This document shows, in pieces, positions 1-11,704 of a stretch of DNA of 64,000 nucleotides. Position numbers and translations under genes: made by a program. The notes under the pieces are model-generated. The model was given only the letters and a program-made list of their open reading frames with translations, ran no database searches and was not told the DNA's origin. How positions within the stretch are numbered: the first letter of the stretch is position 1; each line of letters starts with the position of its first letter. The stretch comes from Gnetum montanum. Lineage: Eukaryota > Streptophyta > Gnetopsida > Gnetales > Gnetaceae. The DNA lies in the NCBI GenBank assembly GCA_015680685.1, contig MNCI01002155.1, positions 311,770 to 375,769 on the forward strand. The letters run 5' to 3'.

Positions 1-2030
1 TTTCCCCACTAAGAGGTTAAATAGAATTTCCACCTATGCTGCAAAAGGAAGCTTCATTCTCATGGGAAAATTCAATGCAAATATGGCTCACTTATTATTC
101 TTAGAAATTCAAAGAAGATTTGAAGAAAAGAAGGCAAGTAAACTCACTTTTTCATTTCCTTACCTTATCAAAAAGTTATGCAAGTAAATAGGAATTCTAG
201 GTTATACAAATGATTTCTTACGCAAGGTCCAAAATGCATTTTACACACAGATGTCCAAGCTAGTGCCTCCAAAGGAAGATCAAGTAGAGAAGCCATTAGG
301 CACTAAGGGAGCAATGGGATCTACACCCACTAGAAATGTCTTAGCCATAGGACAAGAGCAAGTAGGATCCAATGGATCAACAGTGGCCAGTGATAGACTT
401 GAATCAAGTGTTGCATTAGCACAATAGGACTACCAACCTTCCATGAGCCATTTGCAACAAATTGTTGAAATCATAAGGTAAGAAAATATGGAAGCTTTTG
501 TAATATATAAAGTAAGAGACAATTCTATAAGGCCTAAAGTATCAATAAGAACTACTAGTGGTCAAATCTCATTGCAAATAGAAGAATATGAAGATTGGGC
601 ACAACAAATCTTTGGGAACGCTGCATCTTTTCAGGTCATGCTAGAGATAGAAGAAGAATCCGTAGTTTTGGTAATGCAATACCAAGATGTAGTAGAAGCA
701 ACAGAGGTGATCATAGATTACATTTAGAAGTCATTCAATGTTTGCATTATGCCACCAAAAAACATTATTAGAATCAAATATGTTGAAATAATAGCTAGTA
801 CATCCATGACCCCACAAGAACAGGAAGACATCCTAGATTAGCTACTATACACAAGCCAAGTAATGCATAATCTCATTGGTATCCCCAATGATATTACTAC
901 AATATATTCATATATGATTTCAACAAAGGATAAGCTAGTAATGGCTGAAATAAGAGCTAAACATGTAGAGAATGAAGTGTAGAGGTTGCAAGCTGAATTT
1001 GCATCCTTAAGAGAAGGAAAGAAAGGCCCTGCATAATACATAGCATCAAACTAGCTCAAGAAATTTAGAATCGAACAAGTGACCCAAGTCATAGCTAGAA
1101 ACATCCAAGTGAGGATGAAAAAGGAAAAGGCAACATTGAACACATCTGTGGAAAAAGCATAGATATATGCACATGCCAAAGCACTAATTGCCCTTGAAGA
1201 ACAAAACAAACAGATTACTATAGAAAATATAAGGTTGATAGATATAGAAGAGAAAAAGACTATTATTGAAGAAAGCATCCACCAATTAAGAGAACAATTT
1301 ACCAAAGTTAATCAAGATATGAGGAAATTGACCAAAGAAAATAAAACTCTATCAATGGAGGAAGTCTATGCAATTTATCAAAAGTCAAAAATTGAGATTA
1401 ATTAGTGTGTGACAAAACGAGGCTAAAAAACATGAAAGACTCAAGGAACACTTCAAGGAACAAGTGGGAATGTATAAGCATATCAATGAAAATAAAATCT
1501 AGATGGCCAAAGCCAAGGTCAGCACTAGCACCATTACTACACAAACACCTGATTGGCAGCCTATCCTAGATACCCTTGCTCATGTTCATCAAGGTAAAGT
1601 GAAAAATGAAAACTTGTATATTAAGGATCTAATAGAATACATGGGGTTAGAAAACCTTCATTATGCTAACTTAGCCATGTTAATAACAGGTAGGCCTAGA
1701 ATTGAATTGGAGTAGCAAGTGGTCACATTATATGCAATGTATGAGAAGGATTTTGCAAACAAGAAGAATGCATAACAAAAATTACATATTGCAAACTCTG
1801 AACTTAAACTAGTCAAAATGAGCTACCAAGATTAGAAAGATGTAGCAACAAACCTAGTCCATAGAATGACTAACAATCAAGAATTATGAAAAATGATCAA
1901 GTCACTTGAAGAAGAAAGATGGTAGTTTATAGCTTGATATGTAAAAGCAAAAAAGATGTTTCCATAGCTACCATGCCCATGGAAGGTACCAACTCTAACC
2001 AACATTGTAGAATTTTCTTGATCGATACAT
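1..2030 (+). pseudogene. Coiled-coil third ORF of element Z (decayed)
   Basis: Translated fragments line up with the third ORF of element A. Near 90-220 the pieces LLFLEIQRRFEE and SFPYLIKKLCK match IYLEIKKHFKE and PFPCLIKKISK of A. Near 1318-1400 the string NKTLSMEEVYAIYQKS matches NCNLSMEEVHTLQQKS. At 1503-1715 the WQPIL...IEYMGLENLHYANLAMLI segment matches A in the same order. The protein was rich in Glu, Lys and Gln with long helical stretches, so it was probably a coiled coil. The first part resembles the 'putative plant transposon protein' region found in some plant retroelements, which is a weak family call from memory. Many stops show it is dead. Confidence 0.65.
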
Positions 2031-2386
2031 GACCCAAGATCAGAGGAAGAAAAACTTTGAGCTTTACTTGACAGATATTAATTTTAAAAGCTTAATGATA
2101 AAGGAAAGAAGCCAATGGAGGAGCCATCACTACAAGGGACATAAGGCTATATCAAGCTTTTCCATTTTTTTTTGTTTTATTGTTTTAATTTGTCAAAATT
2201 GTGTTAATCATACAATGCATGATAATTTTTTAAACACCACTCAAATCACAATGTGACATTCAGAGTCAAGTTAGCAATGTATATAAGTATTCTTGTCAAA
2301 TTCTAAATAAACCTCAAAATTTTGTAAGGAACTCTATCCTCGTTTTTTTTAACTTAAGTACAAGATTCCAATTAGTCATGGGGATA

Positions 2387-2965
2387 TGATAAAACTTATT
2401 TTTCAAGGGCCATGATATCGCATCTATGATATCGTATCTATAACACTATAGCCTTGCATATATCATCATTGATGGGATGTAGTAGGTCTTGGTCAACACT
2501 ATAAATAACAACACTTTGTTGTGTTAATGGAACAACCTTCATCCAACGCATAGTGAAATTCTTGTAGTTTCTTTCTACAAGTTACACTTAGAGTTAGAAA
2601 TGAATGACTGTAGTGTGGTGCTAAGTAGTTGTACAAATTCTTTATTTGAGTGGATTGTATTTAGGTACAATTCATGATCAGAAATAAAGATCGAGATTTT
2701 TTCTCATCATTATACCATATCACTTAGATTAATTTTACTTTTTTATGTCATTTACAATTACTAAGTCATTTACTTTTGTTAACTACTTTACCTTTTTCCA
2801 TGTTTGTTAGTAAGGTCAAATAAGTATGACTAGTTTTGAGTGTTAAGTGTAATCGTTTAGTAACCCAATAGTAACTTCATTTAATTTACTTAGTAGTAAA
2901 TTCACTTAGTAATCGCAATAATGGTTACATGAGCCTAGGGCATGTACAGAAAGCCAACAATGGAT
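2387..2965 (+). repeat. Truncated 3' LTR of element Z
   Basis: The LTR starts at TGATAAAA directly after a purine-rich GGGGATA, as in the other family members. A polyadenylation-like AATAAA lies near 2683 (GAAATAAAGATCGAG), equivalent to the AATAAAGATGAGC of the other LTRs. The end is missing: similarity stops near CATGTACAGAAAG...GGATGCT. Confidence 0.6.
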
Positions 2966-3179
2966 GCTTATCATTATAGGCTAGAATAGATCTATATTTC
3001 TATTGTCACTTAGATTTATATTTTTATTCTGATTTTCATTATGGAAGCACTTAGGACTAATTTGAGCCTACAACATCATGATAACATATATCTCATCAAG
3101 AGTTAAATCATTCTACTCAAACTTCATTAACTCAACGTGAGAAGACAATGATCATAAACCAACTATCAGCAACTAGCAT

Positions 3180-3440
3180 ACTTACATTGTCCATCTACAA
3201 ATTATGATTTAGTCACATGTGAATGCTCATGACTTGTATGGTAGAGTATTGGAATGTCCAGCCACTCATCACTCTCGTACAAAGCATATTAAAATTTAGT
3301 ATCAATCCATAAGAGAACATACTTAACTTGGGCACATTAAGTTAGACTATATTGGAACAAATGGTCAACTTGGTGATGCCTTCATGAAGCCTCTTAATGA
3401 ATGAAGACTTGCTTCTCTATGTAAACACATGGAGATAAGG
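3180..3440 (+). pseudogene. Ty1/copia RNase H C-terminus (remnant)
   Basis: The frame starting at 3273 reads SRTKHIKI, followed after one stop by IREHT, GHIKLDYI and QLGDAFMKPLNE. This is the hallmark end of Ty1/copia pol: SRTKHI, then IRDHV, then QLADIFTKPL. It is the last part of the RNase H domain, which removes RNA from RNA/DNA hybrids during reverse transcription. Only this end survives, with stops, and the rest of the element is absent upstream, where the truncated LTR of element Z lies. The copia LTR follows at 3662. Confidence 0.8.
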
Positions 3441-3661
3441 GCATGTCCTATCAAGTGAGAAACATATATTTTCTAAATAAATAAAGGATAAGGAAAGAGC
3501 TCATATTGTGAAAGAGTTTCTTAAGGAACCTTCTTTTTGTTGATGCCCAAAAATGTGGAGTATTATGTGTTTTTGCCTCTTATTTGTCTATTATATGCTT
3601 GTTTTTATTTTTGTGCTAGCTTATTTTCTTAAGTTTTGGACATCACCAAAAACAAGGAGAT

Positions 3662-4618
3662 TGTTGACCTTTTGGTATGTTAAAACCTTGAAAAATGAAG
3701 AATTTGTAAGTGTGCTTGTGAGATGTTGTAGGTCTAAGAAAGGTGAATAAAGGATAGTCAGGAGACTAAGACAAAGGCATAAATTGACATATTAGAATAC
3801 TAAAGTCCAACAAGAAAATGTAAGGATTTGGAGTAAATCACAATGATGTAAGACATCTTAGATTCCAAAGAATACATCCTAGAGACTAATAAGATGTCTC
3901 ATTCTACTACAAGACATCTTTGTTGAAAAGCTCTAGTCTCAAGCAAGATGTCTCTACAAAATAGCCCATGTCTTAAGTTCAAACAAGACATCTTGGATTA
4001 GGTTAATAAGTCTCATGAAAAATGAGATTTCTCATCTGCAAGATGGAGAACATAGTAAAATGTCTTGGGCTCAAGGAAGATGTCTCAACTAGCCATTTCT
4101 AGCCATTATACGAATACCAACGGACAAATAATGTTGACAAGGCTATAAAAGACAATAATACCTTTTTGGAAAAGAAAGAACTATTCATTTTGATCAAGAA
4201 ATCATTATATACATATTTTGAGAAATTTTTTACTTCATTTCCTTATCATTTATTAAGTTTTGTTTGGCCAAAAAACAAAGAATTAGAAGCATAGTTCATT
4301 TTCTTCCTTGATTTTTTCTCTCTCATTGTAAGCCCTAAGGGGTTGGATGTGCTTCTTAAGAGAAGACATCTTGGAGATTGTTGGAACCTTAATGGGTTGG
4401 ATCTATTTTTGAGAGAAAACACCCCTACAAGAGCTCAAGACTTTGTAAAAGTTGTGGTATCCTTGAAACCACATTTTTTAAGGAACAAAGTCTAGAGGCG
4501 TGCATAGATTCTACCCTCCGAGTGTGGATGTATCCAAGTTGGGAAACCACATACATCAATTATGCAAGAATTAGGTCTCATTAGCTAAAACTTATTCAAT
4601 CCCCTTTCTAAGTTCTCA
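3662..4618 (+). repeat. Ty1/copia-type 3' LTR
   Basis: A polypurine-like AACAAGGAGA is followed by TGTTGACC, the usual copia LTR start. The first part carries alternating copies of AGACATCT and its inverse AGATGTCT (near 3849, 3892, 3920, 3950, 3990, 4079), followed by a TATA-like GCTATAAAAG at about 4142. The 3' end near TTCTCA (4618) is an estimate, set by where a different pol fragment begins. Confidence 0.55.
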
Positions 4619-4627
4619 ATCTTTAGC

Positions 4628-5268
4628 CAACTCCTAAGAATATTGGGGAGGTAAGATCATTTCTAGGTTTAATAGGTTTGTATAGTTGATTCATCAAAAA
4701 TTTCAGTGGTATTTCTTAGTCCATGTTTCCTTTCTTGAAGAAAAACAAATATTTTAGGTAGGATAATGCAACCAAAGGAAGCTTTAACTTATTAAAAGTG
4801 AAAATTACTAGTGAACTAATGCTTGAAATTCTATATTTTCAAAAGCTTTTTCAAGTAAAGGTGGATGCAAGTGGACTTGACATTGATGGATTACTTTTAC
4901 AATAAGGTAGGCATGTTTCTTTCCTTTCTAAAAATTTGAATGAGTCAAGGAAAAAATATAGTATATATGAAAAGGAGTTGTATGTTGTTCTTCAAGTAAT
5001 CTAGCATTGAAAGCATTACTTGTTGCCTAGGAAGTTTACTTTGTTGATAAATCACAAAGCACTATAATTTCTAAATTCCAAAAACAAGTTAAGTGTAGAG
5101 GACATGAAATGGGTTGTATAGTTACAAGAGATTAAATTTGTGTTGAAACACAAAAGTAGGAAATCCAATGTGATGGCTAATGCATTGTACAAGGTGCATG
5201 TGGTGAATTTCAACATACCCTATGTAGAAGGTATGGATGATTGTATTGATCTTTATGAGCATGATGTT
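4628..5268 (+). pseudogene. Ty3/gypsy RT/RNase H fragment of another lineage
   Basis: The plus strand gives NIGEVRSFLGLIGLY, IKNFSGIS, FPFLKKN, then VDASGLDI, VSFLSKNLNES, YSIYEKELY and, after stops, LINHKAL and KSNVMANAL. This is the end of reverse transcriptase and the RNase H domain of a Ty3/gypsy element (FLGLxxYYRxFIxxF, then the RNase H core with DASGxxxGxxL, EKELxAxV and NxxADALSR). The wording differs clearly from the A/B/D family and from C, so a third gypsy lineage is represented. It ends abruptly where the truncated 5' LTR of element A begins. Confidence 0.8.
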
Positions 5269-5492
5269 TGTAAAACATAAAAAATGATAAAAATTGAATG
5301 CCTCAATTACACTTAACCATACCAATGAACATCACAAGTGTAATTGGGAAGATAACAATTAACCTTAAGGCTAGATTCACTTCCTAATGGCTAATGCACT
5401 GGAAACAACAATGTCCATGGAATTTGATTAGATTGTGCATGAATGCTTTGTGATTCATATGGTTGAGAATAGGGGTAACTTGCCACTCATCA
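5269..5492 (+). repeat. 5' LTR of element A (3' end only)
   Basis: About 224 bases match the last part of the 3' LTR of A (44455-44682), including AAAATGATAAAAATTGAATG, AAGTGTAATTGGGAAGA and the terminal CACTCATCA. The first roughly 680 bases of the LTR are missing; pol of another element abuts at 5268. No target duplication can therefore be tested for A. Confidence 0.8.
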
Positions 5493-5493
5493 T

Positions 5494-5511
5494 TGGCGCC
5501 ATTGCTAAGGA
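5494..5511 (+). other. Primer binding site of A (tRNA-Asp type)
   Basis: TGGCGCCATTGCTAAGGA follows the LTR end by one base. It is a diverged match to TGGCGCCGTTGCCGGGGA, the complement of the 3' end of plant tRNA-Asp(GUC). Confidence 0.8.
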
Positions 5512-5651
5512 ATTTTGTTTATGGAACATGCACTATTTAGGTCTAAGTGAATATCACCAATATCATTGTACAAATCTAAAGGTCAAATATCATTCCTGCT
5601 ATACATATAAATTATAAAAGCACATTGACAATTTCATTTTTTTTTTGCAAA

Positions 5652-7560
5652 ATGTCTTCTTCTTCTCGCAAGCCTGAAGATACTAAACCACTAGTCCCAC
5701 AAGAATGCAAGGTGGTATACACTCATCTAGATGAGTTTGTGCCAAATTTTACCTTCATCCTACATTAGGATGAATAAATGCGATGTGATATAGAGGGCAA
5801 CATTGTCTTGCCCCCAATAGATCTATGCCCAGAATGCTATTTAAAACCCTTAAGAAGTTTGGCATAGTAGATCTTCATGAAGAATACATTGTGGATGGAT
5901 ATGACACTTAGAACTACTATTCCACTAAAACACAATGTAAGCGAGATAAATGTCAGGATAAACTCCATGAAGCTACAAAGGGAAAACATCATACTAACCC
6001 CTTGTTCCTACTAGATTAAGAGGACAATGAGGATCCTCCCTTGGAATGTTCTCAACATGAAGATTCTCCACCCCCTGCTACTGATGGTGAGGGTGTGAAC
6101 CTAACCTTGCGATCAACTATTCATAAACTGGGATTAAGAAAGAGTGATAGCCAAGGTAGGGACTCGAGTAAACATCACAGCAACAAGGGATCTAAGGATG
6201 GTAATCATTATAAGCATAAGAGTGGTGGTGGTGGTGGTCCACCTTCCTCTTCATCCTTTTTATCTGATTCTGAACATTCCTCTTCATCTAATGGTTCCCA
6301 TGGAAGCTACCATTGAAACAACCATGATGAAGGTGACTGATGAAATAACAATGATTGTGAAGGCCATTAAACCTGAAAGGGTGGCTGAAACCATCATCAA
6401 GTCATTAATGCAGTGATGATGATGAACCTTTATTGGAAACTCACAGTATGCTTAACATTGTAAAGGTAGTGAAAATCCCAACTAGGCATATGAAGGATAG
6501 TCAGATTAAGTGCCTAGATATGAACAATATCCTAAGATTTGAGAGGGGGGGGGGGGGGGGGGGAGGGGGATACAATTCTGATCTGCAAACACATCTACAA
6601 GATTTTCAAGATGCCTATGCTTTACAGAACATAGAGAATGAGTGGTAGAAACTCAAGCTTTTCCCAAAGACACTCATGAAGGAAGTTGAAAGCTGGTACT
6701 GGTTCCTGAAACTGGAATCTATCTGAAGATGGAGTACCATGTTAAAACTATTTAATGAAAAATATCAAATTTACTCTAGAGTGTCTAATCTAAGAAGGAA
6801 AATCCAAGGCTTAAAATAAGGAGCACATGAACCCTTGGATGTTGCCATGGGCCGATACTATTCACTTCTACACTAATGCCCAAGCCATGGTTACTCTTAA
6901 AGGAAACAACTTCACCACATCATGGATGGGCTTAGGGTAGAAACAAGAAGAACCCTTGGGGTGTATGCCCAAGGAAGATTGTCTGAAATGAGAGCTCATC
7001 AGATCCAAAGGTTAATTGAGTAGGTAGCAAAAGAAGAAGGTGAGCTGCAAAAGAAGAAGGTGAGCTACAAAAGAGGGAAAGTGCCGAAGAATATAATAGG
7101 GAACCTTCCATTAGAAAATGAGAGTCTAATTTTGTGATGAGAAGGAGTTACCACTTGATGAAGTGGTGAACAAAAAGACCTTGCCCATCTAAAAATCAGT
7201 TTCTGATATTTCGGCCAAGGTTGATAAGTTATGAAATTCTTTGGATGAAAAGTTTCAAATTACTTTAAAGATTGCTAAAGAATCCAAAGAGAAAAATATA
7301 GATCATAATCGCAGGAGGTGAAAAGAAGCTAAACATGCCTACTAAAGAGATAAGGGCAAAGCTATTGTAGTAGAGGAAGTTGTGGAGTCTAACTTTGATG
7401 ATGAAACTAAATGTGAAATTTGTCAATATGAACATCCAAAAGGATGTTGCCTTGTGGTGTCACACTTACAAGAGTCTGAAGTGTATGCATTGAATCCTTG
7501 CCTCACACATAGGTAAAATCCAAGATGATTGCCTTACCCTCAAGGTAGTCCAAGACAGTT
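5652..7560 (+). pseudogene. gag of element A (broken)
   Basis: The ATG at 5652 starts MSSSSRKPEDTK. The segment with HLDEFVPNFTFILH matches the gag start of B (HPNEYILDFTFILHQDEQ). A Ser/Gly-rich linker lies at 6041-6316. The capsid-like core (about 6510-6800) has DLQTHLQDFQDAYALQN and then KLFPKTLMKEVE with WYWFL-like text, which is the retrotransposon gag domain. A run of about 19 G (from 6546) interrupts it. The C-terminal part near 7410 reads CEICQYEHPKGCC, a short zinc-knuckle-like motif shared by B. Gag forms the particle that packages element RNA. Several frameshifts and stops make it inactive. Confidence 0.75.
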
Positions 7561-8159
7561 CCACTAACAATAACAAGCTTACTACCCAAGTGGAGCTCCT
7601 CCATAATCGTACAAATAATACCAATAGTGGTATCAACCACAATCATGGGAAATTCCATAGCCAAGGTAGCAATACCCTTATAGGCAACTAGATCTATACA
7701 AGCACTATATTCAGTAGCTCATCTTCCCTAGAAGTTCTACAAGTCATACATCATTCTAGTATCACTATTACCCTCTAGAGTACCATTGAACTCATTCACC
7801 ATCTACTCGAGGGAAAAACTCATATTTGCATCCTTACCATCCTCCATATCCCTGTATACCTACACCTCCACCTTTAACTTAATTACCTCCTACTCCATCC
7901 ATGCACAGTGAAATTCCTCCATAGCTACAACAACAAAATGCTACAAGGGATGTACACTCACAACTAGCTTTTCAACTAAGTGGTCTAGATAATTGATCAA
8001 GAAAATGACCTTTCTTTTGGCCCAGTAGTCCTCTCCAACCCTCACAACCTACTCTGGCTAATCACCCTACATTTCCAACACCCTCATCCTCTACATCAAA
8101 TACATTTGAGTGCCCTTCATCAAATACCTTTGAGTGCCCTTCAAACCAAGTGCAACCTA
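7561..8159 (+). other. gag-protease linker of element A (decayed)
   Basis: This is a Pro/Gln/Tyr-rich former coding stretch with many stops. It corresponds to the linker of B (11200-11700) and D (56440-56950), where YPQGN and PPPMxPLPP-like text occurs. No separate domain is recognisable. Confidence 0.5.
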
Positions 8160-8424
8160 AGATTTGCACTGTAATGTGAACCCATGCTATTTCTAATTAG
8201 ATCAAGGTTGGAAATCTTCCTACAAAAAGATCTGATCCAAGAATCCACTCATCTTCTTGACTCTAGTTCTAGAGTTAACCTCATCTCCCATGATATGTAC
8301 AAGGCCTAAAACCTACCACCTCTTAAGAAGAGCAACATCTATTTACAATTAGTAGATCAGTCGATTACTATCCCTTTGGGATTAGCAGAGGACATTGTGA
8401 CCACAGTCTATGGGTGGTCCTATC
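8160..8424 (+). pseudogene. Protease of A, first half
   Basis: The translation carries LDSSSRVNLISHDMYK, equivalent to FDSGSSVNLISQEMYK in B, so the active-site Asp is present but the following residues are altered. It continues with LGLAEDIVTTVYGWSY and is cut at 8424 by element B. The rest of the domain resumes at 18586. The retroviral-type aspartic protease processes the gag-pol polyprotein. The last five bases, CTATC, are repeated at 18586-18590, and the frame continues in phase when one copy is counted. Confidence 0.8.
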
Positions 8425-9430
8425 TGATGAGAGCAGTTACTCTAGCAGTTATTCTAATTATTAGAGCAGTTACTCTAGCGGTTACTCTAATTATTAGAGT
8501 GGTTACTCTAGCGGTTATTCTAGTAGTTATTCTAATTATTAGAGTGGTTGCTCTAGCGGTTACTCTAGTAGTTATTCTAATTATTAGAGTGGTTACTCTA
8601 GTGGTTACTTTAGTAGTTATTCTAATTATCAGAGAAGCTACTCTAATTATTAGAGTAGTTGCTCCCAAGCCTATAAATATAGTGCCCAGGTGCACAATTG
8701 AGAGAAAGTCTTTTAGTAGTTAAGTAGCGAAACTCTTGTAGTCTATTTGAAAGTTAGATTATTTTCCAAGTGCCCGCAATAGGAGGTCTAGGTGTGGATG
8801 GATCTTTATTCGAGCATTATGTACTTGAGCACACCTTGTGTATGGCAATAAAGACGAGCTCTTTGATTCATCCTTACAACACTTGAGATTTGTTTTCTTA
8901 TGCATTTCTTTTATTTTATTTTCTTATGCATTTATTTTATTTCATTTTATGTTATGCACTTTAAATTTTTTTATTAGCATAGCAATTCATTATGCAAATC
9001 ATTAAAACACACAAGCACGACCACTTCGAGCATGCATTTAATGCTTGGTAACCCAATAACAATTAGTGTTTGGTAATCCCAGTAGTGTTGCACTGGTTCA
9101 GGATGTGTACAAAAAGTGGGAACGGATGCTGGTGTTAGGATTAGTTAGAACTTAGTTAATGAGTAGTTAAGTTAAATTAGTCACTTAGTTACCTCTCTCC
9201 TTCCCTACTAGCGCAGGACATAAAAACATAAAAGTTATAAAAATCATATGCCTCAAGCTTACTTAACCATACAATCGTGGCATACAGGTAAGCTTGGAAA
9301 GACAATGATCAACCAACCCATCCTTGTTCCACAAGGGCTCATACACACTTAGTCATTGGAATTTGACCAAATCATGCATGAAATGCTTGTATTTGTATGG
9401 TTGAGTGTAGGGGTACCTCGCCACTCATCA
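8425..9430 (+). repeat. 5' LTR of element B
   Basis: It begins TGATGAGAGC and ends CACTCATCA, matching 17598-18585 over its whole length. It contains the palindrome-rich U3 repeat (8428-8668), a TATA box CTATAAATA at 8671, and AATAAA at 8848 in a conserved CAATAAAGACGAGCTC context. A run rich in TTTTATTT lies near 8900-8960. Confidence 0.9.
8428..8668 (+). repeat. U3 minisatellite with palindromes in LTR of B
   Basis: A degenerate tandem repeat is built from TCTAATTATTAGAG blocks alternating with GTTACTCTAG and GTTATTCTAG blocks. CTCTAAT-T-ATTAGAG is an inverted repeat with a one-base centre. The array sits just upstream of the TATA box, where U3 enhancers of LTRs lie. It also creates open frames on both strands that are not genes. 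A shorter version occurs at 17601-17808. Confidence 0.85.
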
Positions 9431-9431
9431 T

Positions 9432-9449
9432 TGGCACCGTTGCTAGGGA
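9432..9449 (+). other. Primer binding site of B (tRNA-Asp type)
   Basis: TGGCACCGTTGCTAGGGA starts one base after the LTR end. It differs at a few positions from the complement of the tRNA-Asp 3' end. Confidence 0.85.
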
Positions 9450-9566
9450 CTTAGTTGTTTGTGCGCTAACTAGAACATAGGAAATCATTCACATAGTTGG
9501 AATGAACCCTTAGGATTGAATGAGAAAATAATAAAAAATAATACATTACACACTAAATAGAAAACT

Positions 9567-11200
9567 ATGTCTCCTTCTTCGTATGAAAGTGCCTCACCAC
9601 CTAGGTTTGAAATAGGAAATAATCGGCGGCATAATACACATGATGTTGATCTACCAGGCCCTCAACAAGTTCGAGTGTTATATATTCATCCTAATGAGTA
9701 TATACTAGACTTCACCTTTATTCTCCATCAAGATGAACAACTACATTGGTGAGTCTTAGAAGGTAACATAGTGTTACCTCCTAATCATTCAGTCCCAAGC
9801 ATGCTTCTTCATGCTCTCACATGAATTGGCATACCACACTTACATGTAGAATACGTTATGCAAGATCATGATTCAAGAGAATACCATTCCACAGAGGCAC
9901 AATGTCAAAGGGACTTTCAACAGGAGAGACATCATAAGTCTTTGAAGGATAAGTGGTCCCATGATGCCCCACATATCTTAAGTGAAAATGAGGATGGTAA
10001 ACCTACCTTAGGTAGTCTCCCACACAACAATATTCCTCCCCCTGACTTTGGCCAAGGGGTTGAAAAGGGGATAAGGACACTCTAGAGAGTCACAAAATAG
10101 AAGAAGGGAGAGTAGGGAAAAATGTAGGCATCATAGATGCCATAGACAAGATGATCATGATGAACCCCTCCTTGCTACTTGAAGTATGTTGGACATAACT
10201 AAGGTTGTTATAATTCCAACAAGGCATTAGAAATATAGTAGGATTAAGAGATTAAAATATGAACAACATCCCACAGTTTGAATGGGGATACAACACTGAT
10301 CCTCAGAATCATTTACAAGCATTCCATGATGCATGTGTCTTACAGAACATAGAGAATGAATGGCAAAAACTTAATTTGTTCCCATGGACATTAGTTAAAG
10401 AAGTGAAAAGCTTGTACCAATATTTAGAACCAGAACCCATTTGTAGGTGGAGTATTATGTTAGCACTGTTTAATGACAAGTACCAAACGTACTCCCAAGT
10501 GTCTAACTTGTGAAAGAAAATCCAAGGCTATAAATAAGGAGGACATGAACCCTTGGATGTTGCCATGGGTCAATACTATGCATTGTTACATTGTTGTTCT
10601 AGCCATGGTTATTTGCAAAGGGATCAACTGCACCATCTCATGGATGGGCTTAGGCATGAAATGAGAAGAATCCTTGGGACTTATGCACAAGGGCGACTAT
10701 CCGAGCTTAGGTCCCATCAAATTCAAAGACTATTGGAGCAAGTTGCTAAGGAAGAAGGTGAGCTACAGAAGAGAGAAAGTGCAAAAGAGTATAACCAAGA
10801 TCCTTCCCTTTGGAAGAGGGGAGTAAGATTTTGTAAGGATGAAGAAGAGTCACCACTCAAAGAGATGATGAATAGGAAAAATTTGCCTATCCAAAAGATG
10901 ACATTAGAAGTTTCGGCAAATGTAGACCAAATGTGGGATTCCCTAGACAATAGATTTTAAATTGTTCGTAAAATAGTAGAGGATTCTAGAGAGCAAGGTC
11001 GTGAGAAAAGAAAAAAGAAAGAGGTTGAACATGCATGTAGCAAAGGTAAGGGCAAAGTTGCCATCATTAAAGAGGTTGTGGATTCAGAAACAGACAATGA
11101 TAGTGGATGTGAGATATGTCAATATGACCATCCTAATGGATGTTGCCCTATAATCTCACATCTGCATGAGTCTGGGGTGTATGCACTTAACCCATGATTA
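9567..11200 (+). pseudogene. gag of element B (broken)
   Basis: The start is at 9567, the first ATG after the leader; it begins MSPSSYESASPPRFE and the other family members start at the same place. The N-terminal conserved block reads HPNEYILDFTFILHQDEQ. The capsid-like gag core at 10259-10513 has FEWGYNTDPQNHLQAFHDAC, LFPWTLVKEVKS and MLALFNDKYQTY, and continues at 10553-10960 with helical text ending in DQMWDSLDNRF. The C-terminal motif near 11108 is CEICQYDHPNGCC, a compact zinc-knuckle variant. At least four stops or frameshifts separate the pieces. Confidence 0.8.
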
Positions 11201-11704
11201 AACAAAAGGCAAAAACCCCAAAGGTTATCTTATCCTCAAGGTAACCCAAGGCAGTTCCACCAACCCTTAACATATTATCCTAGTGGAACTCCACCATAAT
11301 CAATTGAGCAATATCAATAGTGGCAACACCCACAATCATGGGGAATGCCACCAGCAAGGTAATAGTATCCTTATCAGTAACCTGACCCGTATGGATATTA
11401 CGTGAAGTAGCCAATTTTCCACATGACTCTACTGGTCACGTCACTTCTCAACCTCACTACCACGCCTGCAAGTATTATGGGGCTCCCTCTTCTAGAGGAA
11501 ATATTCCACAAGCATATCATCCTTCTGATCCAGGCACATCTCTTCCACCAATGGCTCCACTACCACCTACTCCATCTATGCAAGGTGAAATCCCTACCCA
11601 GTTGCAGTAACATAACACCATAAGGGTTGTTAACTCTCAACCTACCATTGGTTCCAACAACCACATGAAGAAAAGACTTTTTTTAGAACCAATAGTCCAA
11701 CCAA
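11201..11704 (+). other. gag-protease linker of B
   Basis: This is a Pro/Gln/Tyr/Ser-rich low-complexity former coding stretch. It is alignable to A and D but has no domain, and its frames are broken. Confidence 0.5.

Larger units (their letters stand above)
1..2965 (+). mobile_element. Element Z: 3' part of an A-type Ty3/gypsy element
   Basis: The left edge of the window cuts this element. It holds the remains of a third ORF (1 to about 2030), a non-coding stretch, a polypurine tract (the purine run before 2387, within the context TCATGGGGATA) and the start of a 3' LTR. The ORF is recognisably the same as that of element A at 24276-26631 and 43088-43578, in the same order. The LTR shares the family's TGAT start and, near its broken end, the conserved stretch resembling GTGTACAAAAAGTGGGAA seen in the other LTRs. 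It stops abruptly near 2965, where Ty1/copia-type sequence takes over. Confidence 0.7.

Noticed and set aside
8376-8723. Open frames of 115 and 91 codons on opposite strands rich in Ile, Thr, Val
   Set aside because: They are by-products of the palindromic U3 repeat, whose two strands read almost alike; no protein-like composition.
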